A stretch of 64,000 nt of DNA, taken from positions 124,001 to 188,000 of the forward strand of contig NZ_JACOFR010000011.1 in assembly GCF_019455385.1 (NCBI RefSeq), written 5' to 3'. The notes under the pieces are model-generated. The model saw only the letters and a list, made by a program, of their open reading frames with translations, was not told where the DNA came from and did no database searches. This DNA is from Bradyrhizobium sp. BR 10289. GTDB taxonomy: Bacteria; Pseudomonadota; Alphaproteobacteria; Rhizobiales; Xanthobacteraceae. The translations under genes and the position numbers were made by a program. Shown piece after piece: positions 33,686 through 42,373 of the stretch (position 1 is its first letter; each line of letters opens with the position of its first letter).

Positions 33686-35289
33686 ACCGCGACAGTCGGG
33701 CGCTTGGATCGGTGATCTTGCGACTGCCACCTGGCGATCTCGGCGAGTTCGGCGTCCGGCCGCGTCTCGGCCGTCTCGCAGCGTCCCAGATAGAGCGCTC
33801 CGGCGTCTCCTTCGATCGTGACCCATTCGCCCTCGGCGAGCACGGCGTCGCCAAGCCGGGCCCGTTTCGCGACGGGATCGATCTTGAGGTCGCGGCAGCC
33901 GACCACGCAGGGCTTGCCCATCTGACGGGCGACCAGGGCCGCATGCGAGGTGCGTGCACCGACCGCCGTGACGATGCCGGCTGCAACCGCAAAGCCGGCG
34001 ACGTCGGCCGTGCTGGTATCGGGGCGCAGCAGGATGACCGGCTCGCCCGTGGCCGACAGCCGCTGCGCGCTTTCGGAATCGAACGCCGCGCGTCCGACCC
34101 CGATGCCGCCGGAGGCGCCAATGCCGGTCGTCGCCGGTTGGCCGGGAGCAACCAATGTCGTCTCGGTCAGTGAGGCGAGGTCGATCTGGGCAATGCGCGT
34201 GAGGGCCTCGTCCGTCGCGATCAACCCCTCGTGCACGAGATCGATCGCGATCCTGGCTGCTGCCCGCGGGGTGCGCTTGGCCGTCCGGGTCTGAAGGATC
34301 CAGAGCTTGCCGTTCTCGACCGTGAATTCGACGTCCTGCACGTCGGCGAATTCGCGCTCGAGCCGCCGCAGGACCTCGCCAAGCTCGTGCTCGATCGTCG
34401 GCAATTCGCACGCGATGGCCTCGGCCGTATCGGGCGCACGGCGACCGGACACGACGTCCTCGCCCTGCGCGTCGAGCACGAGGTCGATCATCGGGCGCGG
34501 TGCGCCCGTCGAGGGGTCGCGTGAGAAGGCCACGCCGGCACCGGAGGCAAGGCCGCCATTGCCGAACACCATGGTCTGCACCGTGACGGCGGTGCCGGCG
34601 AGCGCCTCGAGATTCTGCAGGCTGCGATAGGCCCGCGCACGCTCGCTCATCCAGGATCGGTAGACCGCCTCCGCCGCGGCTTCGAGCTGTGCGAACGGAT
34701 CCTCGAGCCAGCCGTCGGCGCGATCTTCGATCAGCGCCTGCTCGTCGCCGGCGAGCCGCTCCAGCGCCTCGCTGTCGAGCTCGCGATCGCTCCCGGCGCA
34801 CTCGGCGCCGACCCGTTCGGCGATGCATGCAGCGAATGCGCTCGAATCCACCTCCAGCACGGTCTCGCCGAAGCTCTCCAGGAAGCGGCGCCGGCAATCC
34901 CACGCAAGGCGCGGCCGTCCGGTGGCGCGGATCAGGCCGTGCGTTGCACCGGACGTGCAGCCGACGTTGAGCACGGTGTCGAGCATGCCCGGCATCGATC
35001 GCGCCGCACCCGACCGCACGGACACCAGAAGCGGCTGCCTGCGGTCGCCGAAGCGCTTTCCGCTCGCGCGCTCGAGGAACGCGATGCCCTCTTTCAGGCC
35101 CTCGCGCAGATGCTGTTTGGCATGGGCATGGCCGGCGATGATGTCGGCACAGAGCCTGACCGGCAATACGAAGGCGGGTGGCACCGGCAGCCCCAGCGCG
35201 GCCATGCGGGCGAGGTTGGCGGCTTTGGCGCCGATCTCTTCGGCCGGCCGTAATTCGGTCGCCTCGGCGCCGATACGCACGAGATGCAT
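33679..35289 (-). CDS. PPDK-like protein lacking the PEP/pyruvate domain
   Basis: A 536-residue protein clearly related to pyruvate phosphate dikinase, but missing the C-terminal TIM barrel (about 340 residues) that binds pyruvate/PEP. ATP-grasp pieces are kept: GAKAANLARMAALGLPVPPAF, LLVSVRSGAARSMPGMLDTVLNVG, SGAGVAFSRDPSTG and DVEFTVENGKLWILQTR. The swivelling phosphohistidine domain is also kept, with ARTSHAALVARQMGKPCVVG carrying the phospho-accepting His and the Thr two residues before it. It could phosphorylate its own His from ATP and pass the phosphate elsewhere (inference). It is the last gene of the phosphoketolase operon; ATG 35289 has GGGAG 6 bases upstream, 10 bp after the PhoU-like gene. 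Confidence 0.85.
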   Translation of the reverse strand: MHLVRIGAEATELRPAEEIGAKAANLARMAALGLPVPPAFVLPVRLCADIIAGHAHAKQHLREGLKEGIAFLERASGKRFGDRRQPLLVSVRSGAARSMPGMLDTVLNVGCTSGATHGLIRATGRPRLAWDCRRRFLESFGETVLEVDSSAFAACIAERVGAECAGSDRELDSEALERLAGDEQALIEDRADGWLEDPFAQLEAAAEAVYRSWMSERARAYRSLQNLEALAGTAVTVQTMVFGNGGLASGAGVAFSRDPSTGAPRPMIDLVLDAQGEDVVSGRRAPDTAEAIACELPTIEHELGEVLRRLEREFADVQDVEFTVENGKLWILQTRTAKRTPRAAARIAIDLVHEGLIATDEALTRIAQIDLASLTETTLVAPGQPATTGIGASGGIGVGRAAFDSESAQRLSATGEPVILLRPDTSTADVAGFAVAAGIVTAVGARTSHAALVARQMGKPCVVGCRDLKIDPVAKRARLGDAVLAEGEWVTIEGDAGALYLGRCETAETRPDAELAEIARWQSQDHRSKRPTVAVQ

Positions 35290-35299
35290 GGAGACTCCC

Positions 35300-37228
35300 T
35301 CAGGCTGCGAGATCGATCATGATGTGACGGCGGAGCAGATGGCCGAATGCGGCGAAGCGGTCGGTGGCCCGTTCGATGGCGCGGGCAAGCTCGATTACCG
35401 ACAGCGACGTCGCGATGTCGAAGCCGCTGCGGAAGATCAGCGCGGTCGTCGCACGCTCGCATTTGTCGGCGGCGTGTTCAGCGTCGATCAGGCGTGTCAC
35501 GGCGGAGAGCGCGTCCTCGGAATCGGCACGCCGTCCTTCCGGCACGTCCATCGCCGCGGCAACGCCGGTGGCGGCGACCTCGGTCGCGGTCGCCGCCACC
35601 GAGCAAAGCTCGGCCAGCGCGGCGAGGAGGGAGGGGTCCGACCGCTCCGGCATCAGCGAGGCGATGAAGGTGGCCTGTTCGAGCTCGTCGACGGCCTCCT
35701 CGGCGCGGTCGATCAATTGGCCGATCAGCGGACGGGCACTCAGCCGGTCGACCTCCTGGCGGCTTTCGAGTGCGATACGGTCGGCCTTCTGCTCGATCGC
35801 GCCGCAGCGCTGCACCAGCCGCGGGCCGTCCGCGGCCTGACCGGCTCTGAGCGCGGCGATATGGCGCGCAATCGCGGCGACGAGATCGTGGGCAAGGCCG
35901 ATTTGGCGCAAGACGGCCGCGAGCAGAGCTCCGTCGACGCGATCGAGGTGCCGTATCAGATCGGCTTCGATCTGGTCGCGGACCGTCCTCACCGAACGGC
36001 CCGCAAGCAGCGCCTCGGTGGACGCGCGCAGCGCGGCTTTGAGGAAATCGATCGCGGCGGTGCGGCCCAGCGCCTGGTCGAGGCGTTCGCCGAAGCCGAT
36101 CCGCGAGGGCGCGGCGTTGCGGACCGCCGATCCCAACAGATCGTTGCCGCCAAGCTCGAGGAAGCCGCGATGGCCGATCCGTTGGCGCGCCGCCCATTCC
36201 AGGATGCGGGCGGCGTCATCTTTGGCGACCCAGGTCCGAAGCAGCTTGCGGGCCTTGTTCCAGTCGATCAGGAAGACCAGCGCGGCGCCGGCGGCGGCGA
36301 GGAATTCGTTGCGATCGGCGGCATGCGCGGATTGAAACTGGCCGGTGACGAGATAGAAGGAATCGTCTTCGCCGAGACCTGCGGCGGTGTGACGGTCGAG
36401 GCCGCTCCAGGTCGCGTCGAATTGGTCGAACAGCGATATGAAGAACTTCGCCCGCGCCAGGTGCACGTCGGTGTAGGTGACGGTGACGGCGTTCTTCTTC
36501 ACCGCGATCACGACGACATGAGCGTCGGTGGTGCCGATGTCGTTCTGGATCAGCAGCCGTCCGCCGGCGCGCGTCGCCGTGGTGTCGAGGCCGGGATGAT
36601 TGAACTTGAGGCCGCGCGTGGCGTTCAGGCCTTTCATGAAGGCCGCGACCGCGCTCCGGTCCTCGCTGTGCAGGCCGAAAACATGGGCGCCGTCGAGCGC
36701 TTCCTCGGAGCAGCTCGCGGCGAGCCTGTTGAGTTGCTTGTGCAGATCCATCACGAGGCGATGCAGGCTGTCGCCGGCCGTCTCGGCGACGCCCGTCAGG
36801 CGTGCGATGCGGGTCATCGCGATCTCGCCGTCGGCATCGAGCAGGCCGGCGGATCGGATCGCATCGAGCCGCGCCTGCGCCTTGTCGCCCTCGCTCGCAG
36901 CCCCGGCGCCGACGGCGCGGATCATGGTCGCGGCGTCGTCCGCAATCTCCTGCATCAGCCTTGCGAGATCGGGGGCCGCGAGCCGGTCCTTCCCGACCAG
37001 GCGGGCGCCGCCGATCACGGCCGTTATTCCGGCTGCGGCAATGCCGGCCGTCTGACTCTCGACGCCAAGGTCGCTCGCAGGCCGGCCAGGCTCCTGAGCA
37101 TGACGGGCCGCTTCCTGCAGCGCACTCATCCGCACCTTGATGCGGTCATTGGCGGCGAGCCCTTCGGCCACCAGCGCGGGCAACAGGATGTCGCCTTGTC
37201 CGAGCTCTTCGATGATCTGGGTTTTCAT
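35300..37228 (-). CDS. Large PhoU/DUF47-like protein of unknown function
   Basis: A 642-residue cytosolic protein without membrane segments. The C-terminal 230 residues look like two PhoU/DUF47-type helical repeats: IEQKADRIALESRQEVDRL...LIDRAEEAVDELEQATF, and IDAEHAADKCERATTALIF...IELARAIERATDRFAAF, both showing the E-x-x-AD and E-x-A-x-D/E pattern that binds metal/phosphate in PhoU. The N-terminal 170 residues are helical and Ala-rich; the middle (about 175-400) has mixed strands (HVVVIAVKKNAVTVTYTDVHLAR) I cannot assign. The start at 37228 is favoured over 37246 because GGAC lies just upstream. It sits between ackA and the PPDK-like gene. Confidence 0.55.
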   Translation of the reverse strand: MKTQIIEELGQGDILLPALVAEGLAANDRIKVRMSALQEAARHAQEPGRPASDLGVESQTAGIAAAGITAVIGGARLVGKDRLAAPDLARLMQEIADDAATMIRAVGAGAASEGDKAQARLDAIRSAGLLDADGEIAMTRIARLTGVAETAGDSLHRLVMDLHKQLNRLAASCSEEALDGAHVFGLHSEDRSAVAAFMKGLNATRGLKFNHPGLDTTATRAGGRLLIQNDIGTTDAHVVVIAVKKNAVTVTYTDVHLARAKFFISLFDQFDATWSGLDRHTAAGLGEDDSFYLVTGQFQSAHAADRNEFLAAAGAALVFLIDWNKARKLLRTWVAKDDAARILEWAARQRIGHRGFLELGGNDLLGSAVRNAAPSRIGFGERLDQALGRTAAIDFLKAALRASTEALLAGRSVRTVRDQIEADLIRHLDRVDGALLAAVLRQIGLAHDLVAAIARHIAALRAGQAADGPRLVQRCGAIEQKADRIALESRQEVDRLSARPLIGQLIDRAEEAVDELEQATFIASLMPERSDPSLLAALAELCSVAATATEVAATGVAAAMDVPEGRRADSEDALSAVTRLIDAEHAADKCERATTALIFRSGFDIATSLSVIELARAIERATDRFAAFGHLLRRHIMIDLAA

Positions 37229-37299
37229 GGTCTGTCCGCACGACATGTGATGCGGGCATCATGCCGCAAAGCGGCGGAGCGGTGGTTGCGCTAGATCAT

Positions 37300-38502
37300 T
37301 CATGAATCCGTCATAAGAGATCCGCGTTCGCGCAGCAGCGCGGCGCAGTGGCGCGCGATCGCGATCTCCTCGTTGGTGCGAACGACGAACGTCTCGACGG
37401 GGCTGTCCGCGGCGCTGATGCGCTCGCGCCCCTCGTCATTCGCGGCCGCATCGATCCGCACGCCGAGCCATGCGAGCCGTTCGCCGATCGCGCTGCGAAT
37501 CTCCGCGGCATGTTCGCCGATGCCGCCGGTGAAGACCAGGCAGTCGAGGCCGCCGAGCGTGTTCGCCATCATCGCGACCTGTTGCGCAGCCCGGAAGGTG
37601 AAGAGATCGACGGCTTCGCGCGCACCACTCTCATGGCTTGCAAGCAGTGTGCGCATGTCGGCGGATATGCCGGAGACGCCGAGCAGGCCCGATTCGTGAT
37701 AGAGCAGGTGCTGGACCTCTTCGACGCTCATCTTCTCGTGCTGTTGCAGATAGAGCAGTACGCCTGGATCGATCGTGCCGCTGCGCGTGCCCATCACGAG
37801 GCCGTCGAGCGGCGTCAGTCCCATCGTGGTGTCGACGCTGCGGCCGTCGCGCAAGGCGCACAGGCTGGCACCATTGCCGAGATGGGCGATGACGGTGCGC
37901 TTGGCCGCGAGCTCCGGCGCGATGGCGGCGAGACGGCCGGCGACATATTCGAACGAGAGGCCGTGAAAGCCGTAGCGTCTGATGCCGCGCGCCTCGAAGC
38001 GTCGGGGGATGGCAAAACGGTTCGCCGGAGGTGTCATGCCGTGGTGGAAGGCGGTGTCGAAGCAGGCAATCTGCGTCAGCTCGGGCTTGATCGCCCTGAT
38101 CGTGCGGACCGGGGCGAGGCATCGCGGCTGGTGCAGCGGCGCCAGCGGCGTCAGCGCCTCCAGTTTTGCGGTGACCTCGTCAGTGAGCGCAACGGGACCT
38201 GAGTAGTCCGGCCCGCCGTGGACGATGCGATGCCCGATGGCGCGTAAGTTGCCCGCGCCGAGATGGCCCTCGACAAAGCCGAGCACGTCGGCGAAGAGAT
38301 GACCGCCGTCCGCATCAGCCGCTTCTTTCTGCGTCTCGAACAAATCTTCGCCGGCCGGGCCTTTCACCACCAGCCGCGGCTTGTTCTCGTGCTCGTCGAG
38401 CAGGCCCTTGCAGAGCAGCACGGGCGAGGCCGCGGCGATGTCGAACAGGCCGAACTTGATGCTCGACGAGCCCGAATTGAGGACGAGGACGGCGTCCGCC
38501 AT
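37300..38502 (-). CDS. ackA: Acetate kinase
   Basis: Converts acetyl-phosphate and ADP to acetate and ATP. The 400-residue product has family signature 1 (VLVLNSGSSSIKFGLF, residues 5-20), the catalytic Arg in GHRIVHGG, signature 2 (IRRYGFHGLSFEYVA), the ATP loop VIAHLGNGASLCAL, and FTGGIGEHAAEIR near residue 320. The ATG at 38502 is 8 bp past the phosphoketolase stop, so the genes are co-transcribed and work in sequence. The longer upstream frame lies inside phosphoketolase and is not used. Confidence 0.97.
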   Translation of the reverse strand: MADAVLVLNSGSSSIKFGLFDIAAASPVLLCKGLLDEHENKPRLVVKGPAGEDLFETQKEAADADGGHLFADVLGFVEGHLGAGNLRAIGHRIVHGGPDYSGPVALTDEVTAKLEALTPLAPLHQPRCLAPVRTIRAIKPELTQIACFDTAFHHGMTPPANRFAIPRRFEARGIRRYGFHGLSFEYVAGRLAAIAPELAAKRTVIAHLGNGASLCALRDGRSVDTTMGLTPLDGLVMGTRSGTIDPGVLLYLQQHEKMSVEEVQHLLYHESGLLGVSGISADMRTLLASHESGAREAVDLFTFRAAQQVAMMANTLGGLDCLVFTGGIGEHAAEIRSAIGERLAWLGVRIDAAANDEGRERISAADSPVETFVVRTNEEIAIARHCAALLRERGSLMTDS

Positions 38503-38510
38503 GGCAGCCG

Positions 38511-40925
38511 TCAATCGCCGGCCTCGGCCGGCGTGTTGCCCCCGGCACTGTTCTGCCAGACCCATTGCTGGATTTCAGGCATGTCCTCGCCGTGCTCCCG
38601 CACGTAACGCGAATGCTCGATCAGCTTGTCGCGAAACTGCTGCTTCACTTGCGCGGCCTTGGTCGCCAGCCCCGGCACGCGTTCGATGGCCTCGATCGCG
38701 AGATGATAGCGGTCGAGCCCGTTGAGCACGACCATGTCGAACGGCGTCGTCGTGGTGCCTTCCTCGGCAAAGCCTTTGACATGCATGCCGGCGTGGTTGG
38801 TGCGGTTATAGGTGAGGCGGTGGATCAGATAGGGATAGCCGTGATAGGCGAAGATCACCGGCTTGTCCGATGTGAACAGGCTGTCGAAGTCGCGGTCCGA
38901 CAGGCCGTGCGGGTGCTGTTCGCTCGGTTGCAGCGTCATCAAGTCGACGACATTGACGACGCGGATCTTCAAGTCAGGGAGCGCCTTGCGCAGCAGGTCG
39001 ACGGCGGCGAGCGTCTCCAGTGTCGGCACATCACCGGCACAGGCCATCACCACGTCAGGCTCGCCGTTCGTATCCTCGGTGCCGGCCCAGCTCCAAATGC
39101 CGATGCCGGCATCGCAATGCGTGGCGGCGTCCTGCATCGACAGCCATTGCGGCGCCGGCTGCTTGCCCGCGACGATCACGTTGATGCGGTTGTAGGTTCG
39201 CAGACAGTGATCGGCGATCCACAGCAGCGTGTTGGCATCAGGCGGGAAATAGATGCGGACGATGTCGGCCTTCTTGTTGGCGACGAGATCGACGAAGCCG
39301 GGGTCCTGATGGCTGAAGCCGTTATGGTCCTGGCGCCAGACATGCGAGGTCAGCAGATAATTCAGCGAGGCGATCGGACGCCGCCATGGCAGATGCCGCG
39401 TCACCTTCAGCCATTTGGCGTGCTGGTTGAACATGGAATCGACGATGTGGATGAAGGCCTCGTAGCAGGAGAAGAAGCCGTGCCGGCCGGTGAGCAGGTA
39501 ACCCTCCAGCCAGCCCTGGCAGAGATGCTCGCTCAAGACCTCCATCACGCGGCCGTCCTGAGCGAGATGCACGTCGTAGGATTCGATCGGCTCCATCCAG
39601 ACCCGCTCGGTCTCGTCGAACACCGCATCGAGCCGGTTTGAGGCGGTTTCGTCCGGACCCACGATGCGGAAATTGCGCTGTTCGGCGTTGAGGCGGATGA
39701 CATCGCGCAGGAATTTGCCGAGCTCGCGCGTGGCTTCCCCGGTCACGCCGCCGGGCTGCGGCACCTCGACCGCAAAGCTGCGGTAGTCCGGCAGCTTCAG
39801 CTCCTTCTTGAGCAGGCCGCCATTGGCATGCGGATTGGCGCCCATGCGCCTGTTACCCTCGGGCGCCAGCGCCTGAAGCTCCGCAATGAGCGCGCCATTC
39901 TTGTCGAACAGCTCTTCCGGCTCGTAGCTGCGCATCCAGTCTTCGAGAATCTTCAAGTGCGCCGGGTTCTCGCGACAACTCGCCACGGGAACCTGATGCG
40001 CGCGCCAAAAACCTTCCACCTTCTTGCCGTCGACCTCCTTCGGGCCGGTCCAGCCTTTCGGGCTGCGCAGCACGATCATCGGCCAGCGCGGCCGCTCGGT
40101 GGTCTTGCGTCCGTCGCGGGCGTGCTGCTGGATCGAGCGGATGCTGGCGAAGGCGACATCGAGCGCGTCCGCCATGGCCTGGTGCATCAATCGGGGCTCG
40201 TCGCCCACGACGAACAGCGGCTCGTGGCCGAGGCCTCGGAACAGATCGCGGATTTCGTCATCACGCATCCGACCCAGCACGGTCGGATTGGCGATCTTGT
40301 AGCCGTTGAGGTGCAGGATCGGCAGCACCGCGCCGTCATGGGCGGGATTGAGGAACTTGTTGGAGTGCCAGGAGGCAGCCAGCGGGCCGGTCTCGGCCTC
40401 GCCGTCGCCGACGACGCAGGCGACGACCAGGTCGGGGTTGTCGAATGCGGCGCCATAGGCGTGTACCAGCGCGTAGCCGAGCTCGCCGCCCTCGTGGATC
40501 GAGCCGGGCGTCTCGGGCGCCGCATGGCTCGGAATGCCGCCGGGGAAGGAGAACTGCCGGAACAGTTTTCGCAGTCCATCCGCATCGCGCGCGATATCGG
40601 GATAGATCTCGCTGTAGCTGCCTTCCAGATAGGTGTTGGCGACCATGCCCGGGCCGCCATGGCCGGGACCGCAGACATAGAGCACGCCGACATCGAGCGC
40701 GCGGATGACGCGGTTGAGGTGGGCGTAGATGAAGTTCAGCCCCGGCGTCGTGCCCCAATGGCCGAGCAGGCGCGGCTTGATGTGTTCGGGGCGCAGGGGC
40801 TCGCGCAGCAGCGGGTTGTCCAGCAGATAGATTTGCCCGACGGACAGGTAGTTCGCGGCGCGCCAGTAGCGATCGAGCAGATCGAGGTCGCCCGCCGGAG
40901 CGGTCGATTGTCGTTGATTTGTCAT
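38511..40925 (-). CDS. xfp: Xylulose-5-phosphate/fructose-6-phosphate phosphoketolase
   Basis: Thiamine-diphosphate enzyme that splits xylulose-5-P or fructose-6-P with inorganic phosphate, giving acetyl-phosphate. The 804-residue length is normal. Motifs: GHWGTTPGLNFIYAHLNR, YVCGPGHGGPGMVANTYLEGSYSE, GGIPSHAAPETPGSIHEGGELGYAL, the ThDP motif VVGDGEAETGPLAASWHSNKF (GDG...N) and FSHQDPGFVD. The start MTNQRQSTAPAGDLDLLDRYWRAANYLSVGQIYL fits the family; upstream in-frame Met residues lie in the promoter. First gene of the four-gene operon; a FixK-type box with a well-spaced -10 element lies upstream. Confidence 0.97.
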   Translation of the reverse strand: MTNQRQSTAPAGDLDLLDRYWRAANYLSVGQIYLLDNPLLREPLRPEHIKPRLLGHWGTTPGLNFIYAHLNRVIRALDVGVLYVCGPGHGGPGMVANTYLEGSYSEIYPDIARDADGLRKLFRQFSFPGGIPSHAAPETPGSIHEGGELGYALVHAYGAAFDNPDLVVACVVGDGEAETGPLAASWHSNKFLNPAHDGAVLPILHLNGYKIANPTVLGRMRDDEIRDLFRGLGHEPLFVVGDEPRLMHQAMADALDVAFASIRSIQQHARDGRKTTERPRWPMIVLRSPKGWTGPKEVDGKKVEGFWRAHQVPVASCRENPAHLKILEDWMRSYEPEELFDKNGALIAELQALAPEGNRRMGANPHANGGLLKKELKLPDYRSFAVEVPQPGGVTGEATRELGKFLRDVIRLNAEQRNFRIVGPDETASNRLDAVFDETERVWMEPIESYDVHLAQDGRVMEVLSEHLCQGWLEGYLLTGRHGFFSCYEAFIHIVDSMFNQHAKWLKVTRHLPWRRPIASLNYLLTSHVWRQDHNGFSHQDPGFVDLVANKKADIVRIYFPPDANTLLWIADHCLRTYNRINVIVAGKQPAPQWLSMQDAATHCDAGIGIWSWAGTEDTNGEPDVVMACAGDVPTLETLAAVDLLRKALPDLKIRVVNVVDLMTLQPSEQHPHGLSDRDFDSLFTSDKPVIFAYHGYPYLIHRLTYNRTNHAGMHVKGFAEEGTTTTPFDMVVLNGLDRYHLAIEAIERVPGLATKAAQVKQQFRDKLIEHSRYVREHGEDMPEIQQWVWQNSAGGNTPAEAGD

Positions 40926-40992
40926 GTTGTTCCGACCCTTCACCGGGGGATCGTCACTAACCCTGCGGCGGCGCGATCGATCCGTCGGCGCC

Positions 40993-41034
40993 ATCAAACG
41001 AAATCGCGACATTGGCGATGTTGCGTGAGGTCAA
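40993..41034 (-). promoter_or_regulatory. FixK/FNR-type class II promoter of xfp
   Basis: TTGA-CCTCAC-GCAA on the minus strand (41034-41021) matches the Bradyrhizobium FixK2 box TTG(A/C)-N6-(T/G)CAA. Exactly 22 bp further, TTTGAT (40998-40993) fits a -10 element, the spacing of class II FNR/FixK promoters (box centred at -41.5). The start would be near 40987, 62 bases before the xfp ATG. Confidence 0.6.
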
Positions 41035-41099
41035 GATCGGGGGCGCAAAGTTTGGGCAGCTCTACTGTGCATGGGGTTGTTTTCGAGTTTTGCGTTTGT

Positions 41100-41131
41100 G
41101 TTCTTGATTTGTTCCTTTGCCATGCTATCTT
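41100..41131 (+). promoter_or_regulatory. LexA SOS box overlapping a leaderless promoter
   Basis: GTTC-TTGATTT-GTTC (41100-41114) is a perfect alphaproteobacterial LexA site (GTTC-N7-GTTC). A promoter with -35 TTGATT (41104-41109), 16-bp spacer and -10 TATCTT (41126-41131) overlaps it and would start at about 41138, the A of the ATG. LexA binding would cover the -35 element. Confidence 0.7.
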
Positions 41132-41137
41132 GGCTGC

Positions 41138-42304
41138 ATGAGTCCAGCAGCATCCTCTCATGCTCTCAAGCACCCGCCGGTCAAGGCGCCCTCCGAGCCG
41201 GCGGGTGCGGGCTCTGATTTCCCAGAGCTGGCGGTCGCCATCGACCGCCAGCGCAGGCGAGGGCGCGGTGCGCAGTCGAACGCCAGCGGCCGCTATGAGT
41301 CCGAGGCGCGCGTCGCATTCGACGACGGTTGGCAGAGCCTGGAAGACCTGCCGCCGTTCAAGACGACGGTCGCGGTCGATACCTCGCGCAAGGTGATCAC
41401 CCGGAACGATTCCCCTGACATCGGTTTCGACCGCTCGATCAATCCCTATCGGGGCTGCGAGCACGGCTGCGTCTACTGCTTCGCGCGCCCGACACATGCC
41501 TATCTCGGACTGTCGCCGGGGCTCGACTTCGAGTCGAAGCTGTTCGTGAAGCCCGAGGCGCCGGTGCTGCTCGAGAAGGAGCTTGCCGCCAGCGGCTACG
41601 AGCCGCGGATGATCGCGATCGGCACCAACACCGATCCCTATCAGCCGATCGAGCGCCAGCGCAAAATCATGCGCGGCATTCTGGAGGTGCTGGAGCGCGC
41701 GGGACACCCGGTCGGCATCGTCACCAAATCGGCGCTGGTGGTGCGTGACATCGACATCCTCGCCCGCATGGCCAAGCGCAACCTCGCCAAGGTCGCGATC
41801 TCGGTGACCTCGCTCGATCCCAAGCTCGCGCGTACCATGGAGCCGCGCGCGGCGACGCCGCCGAAGCGGCTGGAGGCGCTGAAGCAGCTTTCGGACGCCG
41901 GTATCCCGACCACCGTGATGGTCGCGCCCGTGATCCCCGCGCTGAACGATTCCGAGATCGAGCGCATTCTCGACGCCGCAGCCCATGCCGGCGTCAAGGA
42001 GGCCTCCTACGTCTTGCTGCGGCTGCCGCTGGAGGTGCGCGACCTCTTCCGCGAATGGCTGATGGCCAATTATCCGGACCGCTACCGCCACGTCTTCACG
42101 CTGATCCGCGACATGCGCGGCGGCCGCGACTACGACGCCAAATGGGGCGAGCGGATGAAGGGCACCGGGCCGATGGCCTGGACCATCGGCCGCCGCTTCG
42201 AGATCGCCTGCGACAGGCTCGGCCTGAACAAGCGCCGCTCCAAGCTGACGACGGATCATTTTGCAAGGCCGAAGCAGAACGGCGAGCAGCTCAGTTTGTT
42301 TTGA
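41138..42304 (+). CDS. Radical SAM protein of the PA0069/SplB-like group
   Basis: A 388-residue radical SAM enzyme. The cluster motif is YRGCEHGCVYCFARPTHAYLG (C-x3-C-x2-C, about residues 107-127); further family marks are IAIGTNTDPYQPIER and GIVTKSALVVRDIDIL. The group is related to spore photoproduct lyase in its core but its reaction is unknown. An SOS box overlaps its promoter, pointing to DNA damage. The ATG at 41138 coincides with the predicted transcription start and has no ribosome-binding site, so the mRNA is probably leaderless. rnhB follows 69 bp later. Confidence 0.9.
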   Translation: MSPAASSHALKHPPVKAPSEPAGAGSDFPELAVAIDRQRRRGRGAQSNASGRYESEARVAFDDGWQSLEDLPPFKTTVAVDTSRKVITRNDSPDIGFDRSINPYRGCEHGCVYCFARPTHAYLGLSPGLDFESKLFVKPEAPVLLEKELAASGYEPRMIAIGTNTDPYQPIERQRKIMRGILEVLERAGHPVGIVTKSALVVRDIDILARMAKRNLAKVAISVTSLDPKLARTMEPRAATPPKRLEALKQLSDAGIPTTVMVAPVIPALNDSEIERILDAAAHAGVKEASYVLLRLPLEVRDLFREWLMANYPDRYRHVFTLIRDMRGGRDYDAKWGERMKGTGPMAWTIGRRFEIACDRLGLNKRRSKLTTDHFARPKQNGEQLSLF

Positions 42305-42373
42305 CAAGGGAAAACGGGGATCGTCCAGGGTTCCCGGTTGCGCAACCGCGAGGGGCTGCGCACGATCCCCGCC

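Noticed and set aside
34823..37294. An 823-codon plus-strand open frame
   Set aside because: It is antisense to the PPDK-like and PhoU-like genes, has no ribosome-binding site and no motif; both minus-strand genes have supported starts and family motifs.
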